From contig CALWVM010000002.1 in assembly GCA_944384985.1 (NCBI GenBank), positions 124,001-188,000 on the forward strand: a DNA stretch of 64,000 nucleotides, in the 5' to 3' direction. Below the pieces are notes generated by a model. The model saw nothing but the letters and a program-made list of their open reading frames with translations, ran no database searches and was not told where the DNA came from. Of this stretch, positions 41,713 to 50,550 are shown piece by piece. The position numbers were made by a program, and so were the translations under genes. The stretch is from an uncultured Clostridia bacterium (GTDB taxonomy: Bacteria; Bacillota; Clostridia; Oscillospirales; Acutalibacteraceae). Numbering within the stretch: the first letter of the stretch is position 1; each line of letters opens with the position of its first letter.

Positions 41713-41748
41713 TGAACGGCGGTGCGTTGCGCCGCCGTTCATTTTTTC
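41713..41748 (+). terminator. terminator of the MGMT-corA unit
   Basis: TGAACGGCGG (41713-41722) and CCGCCGTTCA (41732-41741) form a perfect 10-bp stem followed by TTTTTT. Confidence 0.88.
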
Positions 41749-41800
41749 GTTGACAGGTTAGACCGAATTTGCTATTTCCCTGATCAAAAGGAAATTACCG

Positions 41801-42277
41801 CTATAAATAAGAGTTTCTCTTTTTTAATACCCAAGGAATCTTAGTAGAAAACTCAAGTTGAAAAACAGGTAGCGGGAAGCCTTCTTCTAATAAATCAACA
41901 TCTTTTTGAAAAGCAATATAAAAATCTGGTGAAACATGAAATGTGGCTTCATTATCCCAACAAAAAGCGGTCTCATTAATTTTCTTCCATGGACGTTCAC
42001 CATCTAATAAAGTTCCACATACATGATAAAAGCCAGCATATAATAGTTTCCCATCATTATCTGTGAAGTGTACATAGCACTCGCAGACCTTTTTCATATC
42101 AATGCCAAGATTCGCAAAGAACGCTATAACTGATGATGAAAGCGTAGATACTGCTTTTTCAAAATTTAAGCAACCATCACACGAACAAGATTTACTAACA
42201 AAATCTGCGTTCTTATAGAATTGTTTTGTCTTTTCAACATCAACATCGATCCTATACTGCCCAAATTCAAAAAGCAT
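41801..42277 (-). CDS. AT-rich orphan, cysteine-containing hypothetical protein
   Basis: I do not recognise this 158-residue protein. It contains a Cys cluster SKSCSCDGCLNFEKA near residue 30 and further Cys in VCECYVHF, YHVCGT and FCWD, which could bind a metal. No signal peptide or membrane segment is seen. The gene is visibly more AT-rich than its neighbours and uses many TTT, AAA and ATA codons, suggesting recent acquisition. Start 42277 follows AAAGGTGA; GTG 42289 is the alternative. It is single, between corA and the galactosidase. Confidence 0.65.
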   Translation of the reverse strand: MLFEFGQYRIDVDVEKTKQFYKNADFVSKSCSCDGCLNFEKAVSTLSSSVIAFFANLGIDMKKVCECYVHFTDNDGKLLYAGFYHVCGTLLDGERPWKKINETAFCWDNEATFHVSPDFYIAFQKDVDLLEEGFPLPVFQLEFSTKIPWVLKKRNSYL

Positions 42278-42458
42278 ATACGAAATCACCTTTGTCAGTT
42301 CCGATTTGTTGGGTTAGTTTTATGATTCATCGAAACATGATTGAGTACAAGCAGCTTCTACCCGTTTCACCTTCTTATTTTTACGGAATAGCAGGATAAC
42401 TGTATGTTCGAATGTTTGTGCAACTTTAACGTACACAAGCATTCACACAACGCATTTC

Positions 42459-44102
42459 TCATAAAATCTTGCCTTTTTCCAAATCAAAGCGGAAGTGCTT
42501 TTGCACGCCGTTTTCCGTGTAATCGATGTCGATCACACGGCGTGCCGAGGATAGAAATTCAGCCCGTTGCACCTGAATATCATCTTTCGAAAATGTTTTC
42601 AAAAGAAGCTGCATTTGCTTTTCATCATAGTCGCTGACATTGTCGGAAGTAAACAGCACGCTGCCGAACAATTTATTGACTGTTGCTATGATCTCACGCT
42701 GTTCGAAGGTGCAGTGCATATTGTTTTCACGCAGAAGGAACACGTCCGGATCATTGCGGAAAGCTCTGCCGTCGAGAGCGCGGCGGAAAATCGTGTTGCC
42801 AAGTGTGTTAATGGTTGAAACGTTTTCACGGTGGCTGAACATCTGGCTGTGCCAACGAAGCCCCATATCCGCGCCAATGCGGCAATAATCCACTTTCCCG
42901 AATGCAGGGAAGAGCGGAACACCACAGCCGAGGATCTGCTTATCACCGACGCATTCGCGCAGAAAATCCATGGCTTCGCACATAAGCTGCCCGCGTGTTT
43001 TGCCGTGATTCGGGATGATCGCGGCAGCATACAGGAAGTCGAGCTTGACGAGATCATAGCCCCAGTCATGGAGAATCACATCAAAGAAATGGCGAATATA
43101 TTCGCGCGCTTCCGGGTTTTCAATGTCCAGTGCGTAAAAACCGCCCCAGTTGAGACCACAGCGCACAGGTTTGCCGTTCGGGTGACGGACAATCCAGTCC
43201 GGATGCGCTTTTGCGACTTCCGACATGTACTGTGCGCCGAATGGCGCGAGCCAAATCCCTGCAAGCATACCTTTTTGATGGATCTTATCCGCGATAACCT
43301 TCATGCCGCAGGGGAATTTCTTCTGATCGACGGAAAGCCAGTCGCCGACGTTCGTCTGGTAGCCGTCGTCCACCTGGAAAATGTCAATTTCCGCATCCAC
43401 CTTGGAGAGCGCTTCAAGGTCGTCTGTAACGATTTTTTCGTTAATATTCGGGTAATAGTTGTACCAGGTGGTGTAACCGTTGCGCACAGGTGCAGTCGCT
43501 TTTGGAATACCAAGCAGCTTGAACCAGCGGTCAAACACCTCGTCCATTGAGCCTTGCAGGTTTATAATGTCTAAGACATCGTAATAGCCGTCGATGGCGA
43601 TGCCGTCCAGATCTTTTTCCACGGTTACCGTGTTTTCCGGGCAGTTAAAGCGGAAAACGGTGTAGCCCGTACGCTCATTGAGCGAAGCAAACAGGTCATA
43701 TTGCTCGCCGCGGCGCACATAGGCATAAGAAAAGCCGTGAAAATGCCCTGCGCGCGTGTCGTATTTTGTGAAGGTATAATCCCCGGAAGAGCGGAATGAC
43801 GACGCCATGATAAAAGGTTTGAAATACGGCTGCAGATACGAGGGCTTTTCATCGGTAAACAGCTCGCGGCAGTCCGTCCAGGATTGGAAGCCGTTCAAAA
43901 ACAGCCGGTCGTCGCTTTCAAACGAATAGGGGATCGTGATCTGCAATTTGCGAACGCGCACGGGAATAGGTGTTTGCATGGTCAGCTTGATGTGATCCTG
44001 AAACGCCTTGCAGTGCATACGAAAATGTTCGGTTTCGAACTGATTGGTCACGTAGGTGGTTTTGGCGACCTGGTATTCGATAAACAGTTTGAATTTTTCC
44101 AT
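42459..44102 (-). CDS. GH36 alpha-galactosidase family protein
   Basis: The 547-residue cytoplasmic hydrolase has a GH36-type barrel: GYTTWYNYYPNINEKIV, DIFQVDDGYQTNVGDWL, GMLAGIWLAPF, the nucleophile in LVKLDFLYAA near residue 330 and the acid/base Asp in CRIGADMGLRWH near residue 390. Family members cleave terminal alpha-galactose (raffinose-type sugars, host glycans); some act on alpha-GalNAc. Start 44102 follows GCGGAGG; a TGATATACT extended -10 lies upstream on the minus strand (near 44133-44138). Its 3' end lies ~180 bp from the orphan. Confidence 0.92.
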   Translation of the reverse strand: MEKFKLFIEYQVAKTTYVTNQFETEHFRMHCKAFQDHIKLTMQTPIPVRVRKLQITIPYSFESDDRLFLNGFQSWTDCRELFTDEKPSYLQPYFKPFIMASSFRSSGDYTFTKYDTRAGHFHGFSYAYVRRGEQYDLFASLNERTGYTVFRFNCPENTVTVEKDLDGIAIDGYYDVLDIINLQGSMDEVFDRWFKLLGIPKATAPVRNGYTTWYNYYPNINEKIVTDDLEALSKVDAEIDIFQVDDGYQTNVGDWLSVDQKKFPCGMKVIADKIHQKGMLAGIWLAPFGAQYMSEVAKAHPDWIVRHPNGKPVRCGLNWGGFYALDIENPEAREYIRHFFDVILHDWGYDLVKLDFLYAAAIIPNHGKTRGQLMCEAMDFLRECVGDKQILGCGVPLFPAFGKVDYCRIGADMGLRWHSQMFSHRENVSTINTLGNTIFRRALDGRAFRNDPDVFLLRENNMHCTFEQREIIATVNKLFGSVLFTSDNVSDYDEKQMQLLLKTFSKDDIQVQRAEFLSSARRVIDIDYTENGVQKHFRFDLEKGKIL

Positions 44103-44184
44103 GGTTACCTCCGCAAAGTGAATTCTCTTCAAAGTATATCATAAAACTAAGAAAACCGCTAACAAATTTATTTCCTGTTTTTTG

Positions 44185-44213
44185 TTGATTTTGCCGCGCG
44201 CATGCAGTAAAAT
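44185..44213 (+). promoter_or_regulatory. sigma-A type promoter of the phosphoglucomutase operon
   Basis: TTGATT (44185-44190) and TAAAAT (44208-44213) are 17 bp apart, 29 bp before the pgm start and divergent from the GH36 gene. Confidence 0.75.
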
Positions 44214-44242
44214 TAAGGTATAACAAGCGCATGAGGTGCAGT

Positions 44243-45883
44243 ATGGATTATTCGAAACGTTATAATGAATGGCTTTTGTTTGACGATGCGACCAAGCAGG
44301 AACTTTTAAAGATTACCGATGAAAAGGAACTGGAAGACCGTTTCTATAAGGATTTGGAGTTTGGAACCGGCGGGCTTCGCGGAATTATGGGCGCAGGACC
44401 GAACCGCATGAACCAATACACCGTGGCAAAAGCGACGTTTGGGCTTGCAGAATACCTTTCTGATCGCTTTGAAGGGGAAAAACATGTTGCCATTGCATAT
44501 GATTCCCGCCGCAATTCTCGTGCGTTTGCCGAATGTACTGCGCAGGTTCTCGCCGCGAAAGGGATCATTGCGCATCTGTTCCGAGACATCACACCGACGC
44601 CTGTCCTTTCGTTTGCCGTGCGGTACCTGCATTGCTGCGCAGGGGTCGTAATCACAGCGAGCCACAATCCGAAAGAGTACAACGGTTATAAAGTGTATGA
44701 CGAGCACGGCTGCCAGCTTGTGCCAGCACTTGCCAATAAGGTGATCGCACGCGTTAATGCGGTAACGGATCTGCGCGCTGTGCCGCGCCTTGACTTTGAG
44801 GTCGCAAAATCCAGCGGCCTTGTCCGCTTTATCAGCCCCGATGTGCTCGATGCATTTCTTGCGGCTGTAAAAACACAATCGCTGTATGCGGAAAGTCGGG
44901 ACATCAAGGTGGTTTACACGCCTTTGCACGGTACGGGCAATATCCCGGTGCGCCGCATTCTCGCCGACTATGATGTTTCCGTTGTGCCCGAACAGGAAAA
45001 GCCGGACGGTGATTTTTCGACGGTCCGTTCCCCGAACCCGGAGGAGCGTGACGCGCTGACGCTTGCACTCGAACAGGCTCGACGCGAAAAGGCCGATCTG
45101 GTGCTCGGCACTGACCCGGACTGTGACCGTGTTGGCATTGCCGTCCGTCACAATGGCGATTATGTGCAGCTGACGGGTAATCAGGTCGGTGCGCTGCTTG
45201 CCGATTTTATTCTCCGCTTCAAAAAGGACAGCCTGCATGACGGCGCCACGCTTGTGAAAACCATTGTGACAAACGACCTCGGGGCAAATATCGGCAGAAA
45301 GTATGGGCTTCAGATTGTTGAAACACTTACGGGTTTCAAATACATCGGTGAGCAGATCACAAAATTTGAACAAAGCGGCGATCGGTATTTTGTCTTCGGA
45401 TATGAAGAGAGCTACGGTTATCTTGCCGGTACGCATGCGCGCGACAAGGACGCTGTGGTCGCCTCTATGCTTATCTGCGAAATGACCGCTTTCCACAAGG
45501 CCAACGGCAGAACGCTCGTGGACGCATTACAGGCGTTGTTTGATGCTTATGGGTATTATCTCGACGCTTTGGATTCGATCACCCTCAAGGGAAAATACGG
45601 CGCCGTGCGCATCCGCTCCATTATGCAGGCGTTCCGCGAAGCCGGGTCTGCTGCTTTTGACGGTGTGCGGGAAGTGCTTGACTATTCAACCGGCATTGGA
45701 GATCTGCCGAAAGAAAATGTGCTGAAATTTTATTTTGAGGATGACAGCTGGCTCGCCGTTCGTCCTTCGGGGACGGAGCCGAAACTGAAGATCTATTATT
45801 CGGTGCGCGCTTCTGAAAAGGATGCGGCGCAGGAACGGCTGGATGCGCTGCGCAGGATGATCCACGAGGAGATAGGGGAATGA
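44243..45883 (+). CDS. phosphoglucomutase/phosphomannomutase
   Basis: The 546-residue alpha-D-phosphohexomutase interconverts glucose 1- and 6-phosphate (or mannose phosphates). The phosphoserine loop is TASHNPKEYNGYK near residue 142, the Mg loop is GTDPDCDRVGIAV near residue 295, the sugar loop is FGYEESYGYLAG near residue 390, and the phosphate loop is RPSGTEPKLKIY near the end. ATG 44243 lies 4 bp after GAGGTG. It overlaps the NifU-like gene by 4 bp and shares an operon with the GH38 mannosidase, which fits mannose or glucose phosphate metabolism. Confidence 0.94.
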   Translation: MDYSKRYNEWLLFDDATKQELLKITDEKELEDRFYKDLEFGTGGLRGIMGAGPNRMNQYTVAKATFGLAEYLSDRFEGEKHVAIAYDSRRNSRAFAECTAQVLAAKGIIAHLFRDITPTPVLSFAVRYLHCCAGVVITASHNPKEYNGYKVYDEHGCQLVPALANKVIARVNAVTDLRAVPRLDFEVAKSSGLVRFISPDVLDAFLAAVKTQSLYAESRDIKVVYTPLHGTGNIPVRRILADYDVSVVPEQEKPDGDFSTVRSPNPEERDALTLALEQARREKADLVLGTDPDCDRVGIAVRHNGDYVQLTGNQVGALLADFILRFKKDSLHDGATLVKTIVTNDLGANIGRKYGLQIVETLTGFKYIGEQITKFEQSGDRYFVFGYEESYGYLAGTHARDKDAVVASMLICEMTAFHKANGRTLVDALQALFDAYGYYLDALDSITLKGKYGAVRIRSIMQAFREAGSAAFDGVREVLDYSTGIGDLPKENVLKFYFEDDSWLAVRPSGTEPKLKIYYSVRASEKDAAQERLDALRRMIHEEIGE

Positions 45884-46125
45884 ATATGGATTTGGAGACC
45901 TACATTGAAACTGTGATCCGCCCGAAAATTCAGGGCGACGGCGGTGAAGTGCAGTATGCTGAATGCCGCGACGGTGAACTTACTCTGGTTTTTCAGGGAG
46001 AGTGCTCTAAATGTCTGATCTTAGACCGCTGCCTGCGCTGGATCGAATCGGAAATCCAAAGGGATTTAGGCGAGTCTGTTACCGTGCGCGCCGTCCGCAA
46101 AAAACCTTTTTTCTGGGATACATAA
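45880..46125 (+). CDS. NifU-like domain protein
   Basis: The 81-residue protein resembles the C-terminal Nfu/NifU domain, which carries Fe-S clusters on a CxxC motif: IRPKIQGDGGEVQYAECRDG followed by GECSKCLILDRC. The hydrophobic residues after CxxC differ from the usual Pro-Ser. The gene overlaps pgm by ATGA and ends 12 bp before the mannosidase. ATG 45880 has GAGGAG 7 bp upstream; ATG 45886 is equally possible. A role in Fe-S delivery is inferred; its place in a sugar operon is odd. Confidence 0.75.
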   Translation: MNMDLETYIETVIRPKIQGDGGEVQYAECRDGELTLVFQGECSKCLILDRCLRWIESEIQRDLGESVTVRAVRKKPFFWDT

Positions 46126-46137
46126 GGAGGAGCAAGC

Positions 46138-49080
46138 ATGGCACATATACAAGTTGTCCGCCGCAGTATGCGTCCCGAAGAGTGGACGCGGCTTCGCTTC
46201 GGCTGGCTGAAGCGGCATATCTATAAAAAGAAATATGAGATCAAGACTTTGCAGATCCGTGAAGCACGGCAGATTTCCGAAATGGAATTCGAATATTATA
46301 CCGATGACTATGCGCCGCTTTGCAAAGGGGACATGTATTTTACGCCCGACGGCACAGCGTTTATCCGCGGGGATATTGTCATTCCCGACGATTATCTCGA
46401 TGAAGAACTTTGGCTGACGCTCAAAACGGCAGCTGAGATCATTGTCAAGGTAAACGGCAAATACGTAGGCGGTGTGGATCCAAACCGTGAACGAATCCTG
46501 CTTTCGCCGTATCTGGAGCCGGGCACGCAAAAGCTCCATTTTGAAATGCAGGGGTATAACCGCTCCAAGCCCGACGATGAACGCAATCCGGAGTCTCTTT
46601 CCGTGCGCGGATGCCGCCAGATTTTTGAGGGCGCATATCTCGCTGTTGTTGATCATGCTGTGCAGGATCTTGTATACGATTTGGAGCTGTTTCTAAACAT
46701 TGCGGACTGCGAATTGTTTTCAGAGGATTATCGCGCTTTTCTCAATCGCGAATTGAACAACGCCCTTAATTTGATCGACTTTGAAGATGAAACACTGCCC
46801 GGGCTTGCCGACGCAAAACGGTATGTCGATGAGGTCATCTATGCAAATGACGACTACAAAGGCAGTGGCGATGTAGCACTTCTTGCCCATTCGCACTTGG
46901 ACATTGCCTACTACTGGCGGCGTATCCATGCCGTGCAGAAGAATCTGCGCACGGTGCTTATCCAGCTGCGTTTGATGGATCGCTACCCCGAATTCAAATA
47001 CACGCATACGCAAGCCTTTACTTATGAAACGCTCGAAAAATATTATCCTGAGGTTTTTGAAGAACTCAAAACACGCATCGCCGAAGGGCGGTTTGAGCCG
47101 GTGGGGGCAATGTGTGTCGAACCTGACTGCAACATCCCTGCGGCAGAAAGCCTGATCCGGCAGTGCTTGTATGGGCAGCAGTATTTCCGCGAGAAATTCG
47201 GCATAACGGTTCACAACTGTTGGCTTCCCGACGTATTCGGTAACAGCTGGATCCTGCCGCAGATTCTCAAAAAAAGCGGTGTGGACTATTTTGTTTCCAA
47301 TAAAATGTCCACTTGGAATGACACAAACCGTTTCCCGCACAATAACTTTATCTGGCGCGGCATCGACGGCAGTGAAGTATATGCCTGCGTACCGCCGACG
47401 CATTTCATTACATGGAACATGCCTTCACAGATTCAGGAAAACTGGGAAGCGTACCAGGATAAGAATACGGGCGGGCAGACGCTTTCCATGTTCGGTTATG
47501 GCGACGGCGGCAGCGGCTGTACGGAAGAAATGCTCGAACTGATGCGCCGCTTCAAAAAAGTCTCTGTCATGCCGAAAACCGAGCATGTGGGTGCGGCGGA
47601 ATTTTTGGAAAAGAACCTGAAGGGCAATGACAAGCTTGCCAAATGGGACGGCGAGCTGTATCTGGAGATGCACCGCGGTACGTTTACAACGAAAGCTGAG
47701 GTCAAAAAAGCGAATCGCCGTTTGGAATTCAAACTGCGCGAGGCGGAGATCGTCGCAACGCTTCGAGCGCTCGGCGGCGCGGCTTATCCTGCACAAGAGC
47801 TGAAAGACTGCTGGAAAAAGCTGTTGATTAATCAGTTCCATGATATCCTGCCGGGCAGCCACATTACCCCTGTGTACCGCGATACCATGGCGGATTATGC
47901 GGAAATCGATAAAAGGCTCGACGCAATCCTCGGCAGTGGGGAACAGTATTTCAATTCCCTGAACTTCCCACGCACATCGCTCACCTTTATTGAAAACGAA
48001 AACGGGGACAGCACCCGATACGGCAAAAAAGGGTATTGGTGCCTGCCGAACCTGCCGGCGCTTGGGCATGGGGAGATCCGCCGCAGTGCCGGGACGGCAG
48101 AAGAATGGTGCTTTGTAAGCGACAAGGTGGAAACGCAGTTTTATGTGGTGGATTTTGTCGAGGACGGCAGCATTCGCAGCCTTTATGACAAAACCCTTGC
48201 ACGTGATTGGACAGACGGTGCCTTTAACGAGCTGTGCGTGTATGAGGACAAGCCCGGCGTATACGACGCCTGGGATATTCTACCAAACTATAAAGATCGC
48301 CGTATCCCCGTTGAAGTGCTTTCGCCACTGCACCTGACCGAAAAGAATGATGAGGTTGCGGTATTTGAAACCGAGTTGAAGATTGGCCAAAGCACCTGGA
48401 AGCGTCTTATTCGCTTGTTCCGTCTGTCGCGCGGGATCGAAGTGGAGAATGTGGTGGACTGGCGTGAAAAGCACCGGCTTGTTAAAGCTGAATTTTCCTG
48501 CAATATTCTTTCGCGTGAGGCGCTTTGCGACATTGGCGCAGGGTTTATCCGCCGTGAAACGCATAAAAATACAAGCTGGCAACAGGCGCGTTTTGAGGTC
48601 TGTCACCACAAGTGGTGCGACCTTGCTGAAACGGACGGCGGCATTGCAATCCTAAATGACTGCAAATACGGTGTAGGCTTTGATGAAAATAAAATTTCTT
48701 TAAGTCTGCTGCGTGCAACCATCCGACCCGATCCAACGAGCGATATGGGGCTGCACCGCTTCTGCTACATGATCCTACCGCACGCGGGTTCCGCCGTGGA
48801 CGCGCACATCAACCGTATTGCTTTGGAATACAACATTCCGATTGTGAAAGCGGATGTTTCCTGCCAAAACACCTTCCCGGGGCTGTTTTTGCAGACCATG
48901 AAGCTTTCAGAAGACGGCAAAATGGTGGTTGTCCGCTTAACGGAGACAGAAGGCCATCGCGGTACGTTGGAGTTGCCAAAAAAGGTGCGTATATTGAATA
49001 TGCTGGAGGACGAACAGGGCGAGAGCGACCGTATTGCGTACAAACCGTTTGAAATCCTCACGTTAGGTATCCCGCTTTAA
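46138..49080 (+). CDS. GH38 alpha-mannosidase
   Basis: A 980-residue cytoplasmic alpha-mannosidase. The zinc site is AHSHLDIAYYWRR near residue 258, the nucleophile is in CWLPDVFGNSWILPQ near residue 365, and MFGYGDGGSG and NQFHDILPGSHI are further GH38 signatures. The C-terminal third is the beta-sandwich region. The N-terminal ~240 residues form the extra domain of the bacterial/Saccharomyces Ams1-type group. No signal peptide. ATG 46138 follows AAGGAGGAG, in operon with pgm and the NifU-like gene. Substrate: mannose-containing oligosaccharides taken up from host or plant glycans (inferred). Confidence 0.93.
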   Translation: MAHIQVVRRSMRPEEWTRLRFGWLKRHIYKKKYEIKTLQIREARQISEMEFEYYTDDYAPLCKGDMYFTPDGTAFIRGDIVIPDDYLDEELWLTLKTAAEIIVKVNGKYVGGVDPNRERILLSPYLEPGTQKLHFEMQGYNRSKPDDERNPESLSVRGCRQIFEGAYLAVVDHAVQDLVYDLELFLNIADCELFSEDYRAFLNRELNNALNLIDFEDETLPGLADAKRYVDEVIYANDDYKGSGDVALLAHSHLDIAYYWRRIHAVQKNLRTVLIQLRLMDRYPEFKYTHTQAFTYETLEKYYPEVFEELKTRIAEGRFEPVGAMCVEPDCNIPAAESLIRQCLYGQQYFREKFGITVHNCWLPDVFGNSWILPQILKKSGVDYFVSNKMSTWNDTNRFPHNNFIWRGIDGSEVYACVPPTHFITWNMPSQIQENWEAYQDKNTGGQTLSMFGYGDGGSGCTEEMLELMRRFKKVSVMPKTEHVGAAEFLEKNLKGNDKLAKWDGELYLEMHRGTFTTKAEVKKANRRLEFKLREAEIVATLRALGGAAYPAQELKDCWKKLLINQFHDILPGSHITPVYRDTMADYAEIDKRLDAILGSGEQYFNSLNFPRTSLTFIENENGDSTRYGKKGYWCLPNLPALGHGEIRRSAGTAEEWCFVSDKVETQFYVVDFVEDGSIRSLYDKTLARDWTDGAFNELCVYEDKPGVYDAWDILPNYKDRRIPVEVLSPLHLTEKNDEVAVFETELKIGQSTWKRLIRLFRLSRGIEVENVVDWREKHRLVKAEFSCNILSREALCDIGAGFIRRETHKNTSWQQARFEVCHHKWCDLAETDGGIAILNDCKYGVGFDENKISLSLLRATIRPDPTSDMGLHRFCYMILPHAGSAVDAHINRIALEYNIPIVKADVSCQNTFPGLFLQTMKLSEDGKMVVVRLTETEGHRGTLELPKKVRILNMLEDEQGESDRIAYKPFEILTLGIPL

Positions 49081-49095
49081 AATAAGCAATGAAGA

Positions 49096-49137
49096 AAGCC
49101 GCGGAAAGCATTTGCTTTCCGCGGCTTGATTGTTTTT
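49096..49137. terminator. bidirectional terminator after the mannosidase gene
   Basis: AAGCCGCGGAAAGC (49096-49109) and GCTTTCCGCGGCTT (49114-49127) form a perfect 14-bp stem with a 4-nt loop, followed by gattgttttt. Confidence 0.9.
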
Positions 49138-49138
49138 C

Positions 49139-49810
49139 TCATAAAATATAAACGCCGGAATCAAGCTGTACGACTTCCTTACCGCAGGTGCGCACATAGC
49201 GGCGCACAGGCTCGTCAAATGAGCGAAAATCACGGACGGAATAGTTCTTTAAATTGACAGAACGGATCTTATAAGACCCGGCGTTGCAAATAAACAATTC
49301 GTTTCCGTATTTGGAAAGAGAAACCGGGTGGCTGAATGCCGTGGAGTTCTCTCCGCCGATGCGCATATAAAATTTTTTATGCGCAATGGAATAGCTGATA
49401 ATGGCGTTCTGGTCGGGAACGGTGCACCAGATCTGATTGCCGTCGGACGCAACATCCTGCACGGGCGACCCGTGATAAAGCAGATCACCCGCCCAGATGG
49501 GCTTGCCTTCATAGTCAAAAACACCGGTCTCCCCGGTGGGGTAAACAATCACAGTCCCGTTGCCCGCATAACTGTCTGCGTCACAGTTGAGATAGTCGCC
49601 GATCTCATCGACGATGCGCTGATAACCGTTCCCGAATTTATTGAGCATATAGACGCTTCTTGTAATAGGGGCGTTGCGCATTTTTTCCATATCAAAGCCA
49701 TAAAACGTTACTTTGCATTTGTCGTCCGGCAAGATTTCTTTTTTGGGGAACAGGATGCCGCAGGAAAAGGGAACAATATCAATAATTTCAAAGTCAACAA
49801 TTTTCTTCAT
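49139..49810 (-). CDS. hypothetical protein, possible beta-propeller
   Basis: I cannot assign this 223-residue protein to a named family. It has no signal peptide. Repeated short patterns of about 45 residues (VFDYEGKPIWAGDLL; DVASDGNQIWCTVPDQNAIISYSI; SLSKYGNELFICNAGSYKIRSVNL) look like blades of an NHL/YncE-type beta-propeller, but fewer than a full propeller would need. Start 49810 follows GGTGAG. It is single, convergent with the mannosidase gene. A sensor or scaffold role is possible but unproved. Confidence 0.6.
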   Translation of the reverse strand: MKKIVDFEIIDIVPFSCGILFPKKEILPDDKCKVTFYGFDMEKMRNAPITRSVYMLNKFGNGYQRIVDEIGDYLNCDADSYAGNGTVIVYPTGETGVFDYEGKPIWAGDLLYHGSPVQDVASDGNQIWCTVPDQNAIISYSIAHKKFYMRIGGENSTAFSHPVSLSKYGNELFICNAGSYKIRSVNLKNYSVRDFRSFDEPVRRYVRTCGKEVVQLDSGVYIL

Positions 49811-49900
49811 GTTTCTCACCGAATATATATAAAAAGCAGAAAACTTAAATAGTTCTTATTTATTCTACTAAATTTTTTATATTCGGTCAACCGTTTCCGA

Positions 49901-50095
49901 TTATTTTTGAAAAGTTTTAGTAATTTGTCTACTCTGTGTCAGCTGCCGGATGCATTTGCATTCCTTGTCGTCACAGGTGTCCCGATGTTTGCAGAAAATG
50001 GCGCAGGTACCGTCTTCATAATGGTGCTCCTCCAAAAGCACATTCCGGTTTCGTATTACACAGAACTGCTCGTACGTTTCAATCCCTTTGCGCAT
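49901..50095 (-). CDS. small cysteine-rich hypothetical protein
   Basis: The 64-residue protein is preceded by GCGGAGGG at good spacing and contains five Cys: one in EQFCVIRNRN, then CAIFCKHRDTCDDKECKC in the second half (pattern C-x3-C-x5-C-x4-C-x-C), suitable for a small zinc or Fe-S site. It has no signal peptide. A minus-strand TTGTTT-18-TATACT promoter lies upstream near 50125-50155. The function is unknown; it is a good candidate for a real small protein because of the ribosome-binding site and promoter. Confidence 0.6.
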   Translation of the reverse strand: MRKGIETYEQFCVIRNRNVLLEEHHYEDGTCAIFCKHRDTCDDKECKCIRQLTQSRQITKTFQK

Positions 50096-50214
50096 AAAAT
50101 CCCTCCGCAATTTAGTCTTATTAAAGTATATTCTTTCTCGGGTGAAATAAACAATCGGAATAAATCATTTTTCGTCTTTCATAAAATATACAAAAAGCAC
50201 GGGAGACGATTGAA

Positions 50215-50475
50215 TTGACAGGATGGATCTATGCCGCGTTAGGCCTTAGCGGCGTATGTATTTTGATTGCCATGGTACGCAGCGGAAGATTTGTTTCCGC
50301 CTTGCTTTTGACAGTGCTGCAAGGCGCAGCTGCATTTTTTGCCGCAAACTTTATCGGAGATTTCTTCGGCGTATCTCTACCGCTCAATCTGCCGAGCCTT
50401 GCCGTCGCCGCACTCGGCGGGACACCGGGCGTGATCCTGCTTTTGCTTGTGCAAACGATTTGCAGCCTGCCGTAG
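50215..50475 (+). CDS. BofA-like pro-sigma-K processing inhibitor family protein
   Basis: The 86-residue membrane protein has two hydrophobic segments (residues ~5-22 and ~27-48), then the BofA signature region FGVSLPLNLPSLAVAALGGTPGVILLLLVQ. In Bacillus BofA holds the SpoIVFB protease inactive until a forespore signal arrives. Start is TTG 50215, 8 bp after GGGAGA. It has its own terminator. Family membership is good; whether sigma-K control works the same way here is not shown. Confidence 0.82.
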   Translation: MTGWIYAALGLSGVCILIAMVRSGRFVSALLLTVLQGAAAFFAANFIGDFFGVSLPLNLPSLAVAALGGTPGVILLLLVQTICSLP

Positions 50476-50496
50476 AATGCAAACGCGCAGAAGGAA

Positions 50497-50545
50497 AAAC
50501 CGGACGCTCTGACTGTTTTTGTCGGAGCGTCCGGTTTCATATTTT
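50497..50545. terminator. bidirectional terminator
   Basis: AAACCGGACGCTC (50497-50509) and GAGCGTCCGGTTT (50525-50537) form a perfect 13-bp stem between convergent bofA-like and cwlD-like genes, with a T-rich 3' side. Confidence 0.88.
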
Positions 50546-50550
50546 GAAAA

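Noticed and set aside
44306..45496. 396-codon open frame on the minus strand
   Set aside because: It is antisense to the clearly identified phosphoglucomutase and its translation shows no known motif.
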